A stretch of DNA of 64,000 nucleotides. Origin: Tanytarsus gracilentus. Its lineage: Eukaryota; Arthropoda; Insecta; Diptera; Chironomidae. Position 1 is the stretch's first letter. Every line of letters begins with the position of its first letter. The notes under the pieces were generated by a model, which did not search any database, had not been told where the DNA came from, and saw only the letters and a list, made by a program, of their open reading frames with translations. The stretch is from NCBI GenBank assembly GCA_038502055.1, contig JAXRKN010000033.1, positions 124,001 through 188,000 on the forward strand, read 5' to 3'. This document shows positions 59,731 to 64,000 of this stretch, piece by piece. A program made the position numbers and the translations under genes.

Positions 59731-62700
59731 TCACGTTCGTGGTCCATAGTAACGGCAGTATGATCGTCCTAGGATGTCCTCGGGTGGTATGGCTTGATCA
59801 ATGGGCATCACTCCCTGTGAGGCAAGGTAATCCCTCACCTAATTTAGATTTTAGAATAGAGAAGATAAATTTAGATAATTTGCTCATTTCCCTGTGCATG
59901 ATGAATATCGTTGTTAAATTATTCATCGCAGTTAATTTTTAATGATGACTCACTTGCTCGACTTGCCGAAAGACTCGTATTAGATTTTTGCCTGCCAACT
60001 TCGCTATGTCCTCCTCCGTCCATCGATCAGAGTCAGCTAGAAGCTCCGCAAACAAGTACGGATATTTCGATACATCCTCCAATCCCTTGGGCACTCTTCG
60101 TCGAGTGAAATGAATAAAATACACATAAAAAATATATTTGAAAGTTAAATCTTTGCTAAAGCGTGTTTACATCGAGATATTTTTTTGCGCGATTGAGTCA
60201 TAAATCTTGTAGCCGCTTTATTGGGATATTTTCACATGGCAATATAATTAAGATTTAAGGCACTTTTTGGTTATCGCTATTTGAGAATATACTTACAAGT
60301 TAACTCCATCATAACCTGCAAGTAGGAGCAAGGTATTAAAGTTAAATAATAGCCAAGTAAAGCATACAGCGAAATTTGTGGAAAAAGGCGAAAAATTTCA
60401 TGATTTTTTAAAAAATAAAAATCCAACAATTCAGATTTTCGCCATTAATCAACAAATTTTCGCCATACTGTGAAGGTTTTGAGAGGAAAGTCATTGGAAA
60501 CACCAACCCTCAAAACTCTCAATGATAGTTAGACTATCGGAAGCTCTAATACCTGCTCCAATGCCTTTTTTTGGTCGATTCACCGAATGTCGGAAGTGTT
60601 TAAGAGAGAAAGAGAAGAAAAGATGAAACATTTTGCCATAAATACCTCATTCAGAATTAATTAAAATATCGTCGCACGATTTCAACTCACCGACGTGATC
60701 TATCCCTGCAACGTCTCGTATGTGATTTATGTGCGCTGAGGGAGAGAGAAGAAATTCGTTCGAAAATTAACATCAATAATAAATTATTTCAGCCCAGAGA
60801 TTTTAGCGAGTTTCAAAATATGTCGGCGGTGGGTCGAAGTGTAGGCGGAAAATTTGCGTGAATTTTCCTCAAAGATATTTTTGAATTTTTTGATTAAATT
60901 AATTTTTCTTTGATAATAAATTTATTCTAAATATAGATTTAGAATTTCTCTTACAATTTATCTTTTAAAGCTTTTTGCACTCAGAACAAAATTTACAACT
61001 TTCCTGGCCTAAAATATTCCACCAACACGCCACTATTATTTTTTACTTAATTATTCGCAATATAAAGTTGAGAATTTATATGACTGACCCTTTCTCGACC
61101 ACCCCAAATTGCATATACACACAGGAAAATTCCCCATATCAACCTTAAGTTCATGAATTTATAGTTAAATAAAGCGATGCAATAAAATTTAAATAATAAC
61201 AACTTTATTCACTATTTGGTTTATTAAAAGTAAAGCACAGGAGGCAATTAAAGCCATTACTGGACTTGTGTGTGTGTGTACCATGCCCAGTTGTTTGCCT
61301 TTTATGAGATTACGGCATAATATCGATTGTGTCCGCATGACGATACAGCGAAATGAAGATATTAAGCCGTACTAATGCCTATTTTTGATGAAATTAATTT
61401 CTAACCTCCTGCTGGGATTTTTACGCAGTAAATCAAGGATTGAAATTTTTTAATAATTTTTGTAAATTTTTAATATTTATTTAAAAAATGAGCTTTTAAA
61501 AAAACTTAATCTATTTTTAAAGATAAAAGTTCTCTTCCATTGGTTGATCAACACGCACCAACAGCTTTTCGACCTCCATATGTGCGAAATTAATAAAAAG
61601 AGGAAATTTTATTTCAACAAAGTGGAAGACATCGCTATCGTGATAACCAACACTATTGGCTTCTTTTTCTCGCAGCCATTAGTTGCTGTGTCACATTTCG
61701 TTCACATTATGATACCAATCACATGTTGTTTTTGCTATTTTCCTTTTTCGCTTCATTAATTAATCGAAACTGTTATGACACCTCGCACTTTCCTTAATCT
61801 CATCAGTGAAATCAAGAATTCAATTATGCGCGAGGTGTAATGGGAAAATTATTTGATGAGGTTTTAAAAGGTCATTTGGCTAATTGAGATCTGGTTTGTA
61901 ATTCCTAATGAAAAATTAATTCTTACACGTCATAATTGACTTTTTGGATATATTGAGAAAATTTAAATATTTGAAAAAGCTTTTTTCTTAATTAAAATAA
62001 ATTTAAGCATAAAAAGTCGACAAAATTTAAATTTCAAAAGCTTTCATTAAATTTCGTTTGTCACTTTTCTCGTTTTACTCATCAACCATGTCTCGACATG
62101 ATGCAACACTTGACACTTTTTCACTCATCTCCGTGCGAAAATATATTTGCATATTTTTCCCATCTCGTCATCATTTTTCTTCGTCACTCTCCAAAGTCGG
62201 AGATGATGAAGAATGCGAAAATTGCACATAAGGTCTAGTGATCAGAGTCTCCAACATTTTATGAGTTAATTGAATTCAAGTACGCTGTGTGAATGACACT
62301 TACCGACAACATCTTTGAGTGTGGCCTTTTCACCGCAACTGACAAAGTGCGGGTAGAATGCGACCATCACGAGACCTTGGTTAACAGCCTTTAATTAAAC
62401 CATTGAAAGTCATGAAAGGAGAGCAAGAGAAAATTAATCACAATATCACGATGAAACGGGAGCAGTTGGTGAGTTGTGTGACAGATTGGTAAAATTGAAT
62501 AGGAACTGATTAAATTTAGGGTTGATCATTCTCATTTTGGAATGATTTCTAATTATATTTGTATATTTTTAAGATTTTTGTTTATTAATTTTCCAAAATT
62601 ATATTGAAACTTAATTTGCAGTTGTGTAAAATTTAATTAAATACTAATTAAAGCTTTCAGAAATAAAATTGATGGATTTAAAATTTAATCCTATGATTAA

Positions 62701-64000
62701 CTTAAATTTTAGTCACCCCTTCGACTTAAATAAAATTTATTTCTTGACTGTCACAAAACTTCAACACAACCCTCCTTATCTTCTCTATCTAACGCCACAC
62801 TCGGACATAATCCCCTTACAATTCGCTTTAGCACATGGTCTGGCACATTTCTCGATGAATTGCAAATGGCATGTGCTGAAGAGTGCGAGAAGATAATTGG
62901 AGCTTTGGATGTTGCGAGAGCGTCGAGCATTGTGGGCACCGATACATGCGACAAATCTACAATCATGCCGAGTCGATTCATTTCGGAAACGACAAGCTGT
63001 AATTGGAAATAAATTGCGAGTTTGTACATATCATTAAGACGATTTCTTCGGGATTAAATTGTCAAATATCCTTACCGTTCCGAAATGTGTGAGTCCACCA
63101 ATGTGTGGCACTTGCCCGGGCTCATCAACTTTGCAGCAATCTATTCGAGAGATAGAGTAATTGGACGAGAGGCTTAGTGACAACAGCAAAGCGGCTTTCC
63201 ATCTTTCACAAACAACAAACGCAGTACACAAAAAAAAGTTCATTTCTCATTATTATTAATAAGAATTTCTGTTTATTGATTCAGCTTGGCATTATCGCCT
63301 CGAGCATTGAAACGTCCAACTTTCTTTTGTTGATTCTCCGTGAATTTACACAGGAAAACTTTTATTTCTCTTCTTGTTCAATTTAAAAACGAGAAAATTA
63401 CTATTTACCTAATCTGAGTGAAAATTTCTGCTCGGTTAAGTTGAATAAATAAGAGAGTAAATTTATTCAAGAGTATAGTAGGCATTGTGTGTGTGTGTGA
63501 GAATTGAGTAACTGAGTGAGAAGGTGGGGTTGGTAAATATTTTAATTTCCCCGATAAGAAAAACTTTTCATCATGAGGTATTGAGAGGGGAGTTTCCTGA
63601 AAATTGAGCCATGCGATTTGAATTAATGAGGGAATTTTTTATTACTTTAGGGAAAAATGTCATGATGTGTTTGTGATTAATTTTAATAAGGGATTTATTT
63701 ATTTTGTAACTGAGATTGTTGTTGGATTAAAATTGAGAAAGAGTATAAATTTAAGCTTTGCATACATTTTTGAGAGCTTTTAGTAAAAGCTTAAAATAAA
63801 AGCTCTAATTATGTTATGTAAATATCAAACATCAGATAATGTCAAACTCACCCGCCCAAGGTATGTTACAGGTGTGCGTCAATGTTAGATATCGTGCACC
63901 GAGCGCATAAAACATTCGAAGTACGGCCAATGACGTTCCTATACTGTGACCGCCCTCAATTCCAATTAAACTAGCTAATTTGTTCTTCTTGTGACTCTCC
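59731..64000 (-). CDS. Membrane dipeptidase (peptidase M19), C-terminal part, runs off right edge
   Basis: Zinc dipeptidase of the renal dipeptidase (DPEP) family, which hydrolyses dipeptides, typically at the cell surface or in the secretory route. Minus-strand exons: 64000-63852 (partial), 63140-63076, 62996-62820, 62388-62304, 60735-60691, 60564-60553 (12 nt), 60315-60297 (19 nt), 60095-59954 and 59814-59731, all in phase. The visible zinc-site residues are the Glu of IGIEGGHS, the His of DLSHVS and the His of FSHSSAH. The N-terminal HxD lies outside the window. Further family segments: RYLTLTHTCN-PWAD, SSRNVPDHVLKRI, GLVMVAFY, VGIGAGYDGVN and LEDVSKYPYLFAELL, ending GRSYCRYYGPRT. No hydrophobic GPI-anchor tail follows, so this end may give a soluble form. 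The 5' half and signal peptide are beyond the window. Confidence 0.94.
60553..60564 (-). other. 12-nt microexon of the dipeptidase gene
   Basis: The bases GCATTGGAGCAG between acceptor AAAG and donor GTATTAG supply exactly the residues missing between DHV and YDGVN, giving VGIGAGYDGVN, the conserved M19 strand. Its phases (enters 1, leaves 1) fit both neighbours. Skipping it would delete four residues without a frameshift. Confidence 0.85.

Overview
This is a window of AT-rich nuclear DNA from an insect, most likely a lower dipteran (midge- or mosquito-like). The evidence is compact GT-AG introns of mostly 60-100 bp, insect orthologues (LUBEL, Eaf, stand-alone I29 inhibitors), TATA/Inr-type promoters and many short non-autonomous DNA transposons. 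No prokaryotic, organellar or viral features were seen. The species assignment is inference. Exon boundaries were worked out by hand from splice sites, reading-frame phase and protein-family fit.

Layout, left to right. (1) The left edge holds a piece of an unidentified minus-strand coding exon. (2) 1214-2643 (-) is a complete six-exon gene for ELL-associated factor (Eaf), a transcription-elongation partner. (3) About 15 kb follows with no recognisable gene, interrupted at 9751-10623 by an inverted-repeat transposon. (4) 17950-19194 (-) holds two tandem two-exon genes for small secreted cathepsin-propeptide-like (I29) cysteine protease inhibitors with an identical intron position. (5) 23256-24264 (+) is a four-exon gene for a degenerate ClpX-like AAA+ protein that has lost its nucleotide-binding and hydrolysis residues. 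(6) 28498-31544 is a nest of transposons: an outer hAT-like element holding two further hAT-like elements, each with its own 8-bp target-site duplication. (7) 33988-46079 (+) is a complete, very large gene (about 2,934 residues) for LUBEL, the insect HOIP-like linear-ubiquitin E3 ligase. (8) 46370-48347 holds a hAT-type MITE and a second, inverted copy of a repeat family also present in the nest. (9) About 11 kb shows no recognisable gene. (10) 59731-64000 (-) is the C-terminal two thirds of a membrane-dipeptidase (peptidase M19) gene that runs off the right edge.

The most notable observation is at the 3' end of LUBEL. Two adjacent exons of exactly 169 nt, with the same entry and exit phases, encode two alternative versions of the same 56-residue part of the LDD. 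Including both shifts the frame, so the sequence forces a choice. These look like mutually exclusive exons that would give LUBEL two different C-terminal ubiquitin-handling segments. Others of note are the ClpX-derived pseudo-ATPase, a 39-residue spaced repeat and a GC-AG intron in LUBEL, a 12-nt microexon in the dipeptidase, and the three-element transposon nest.

The genes do not form a pathway or operon. They are independent eukaryotic transcription units separated by repeat-rich DNA.
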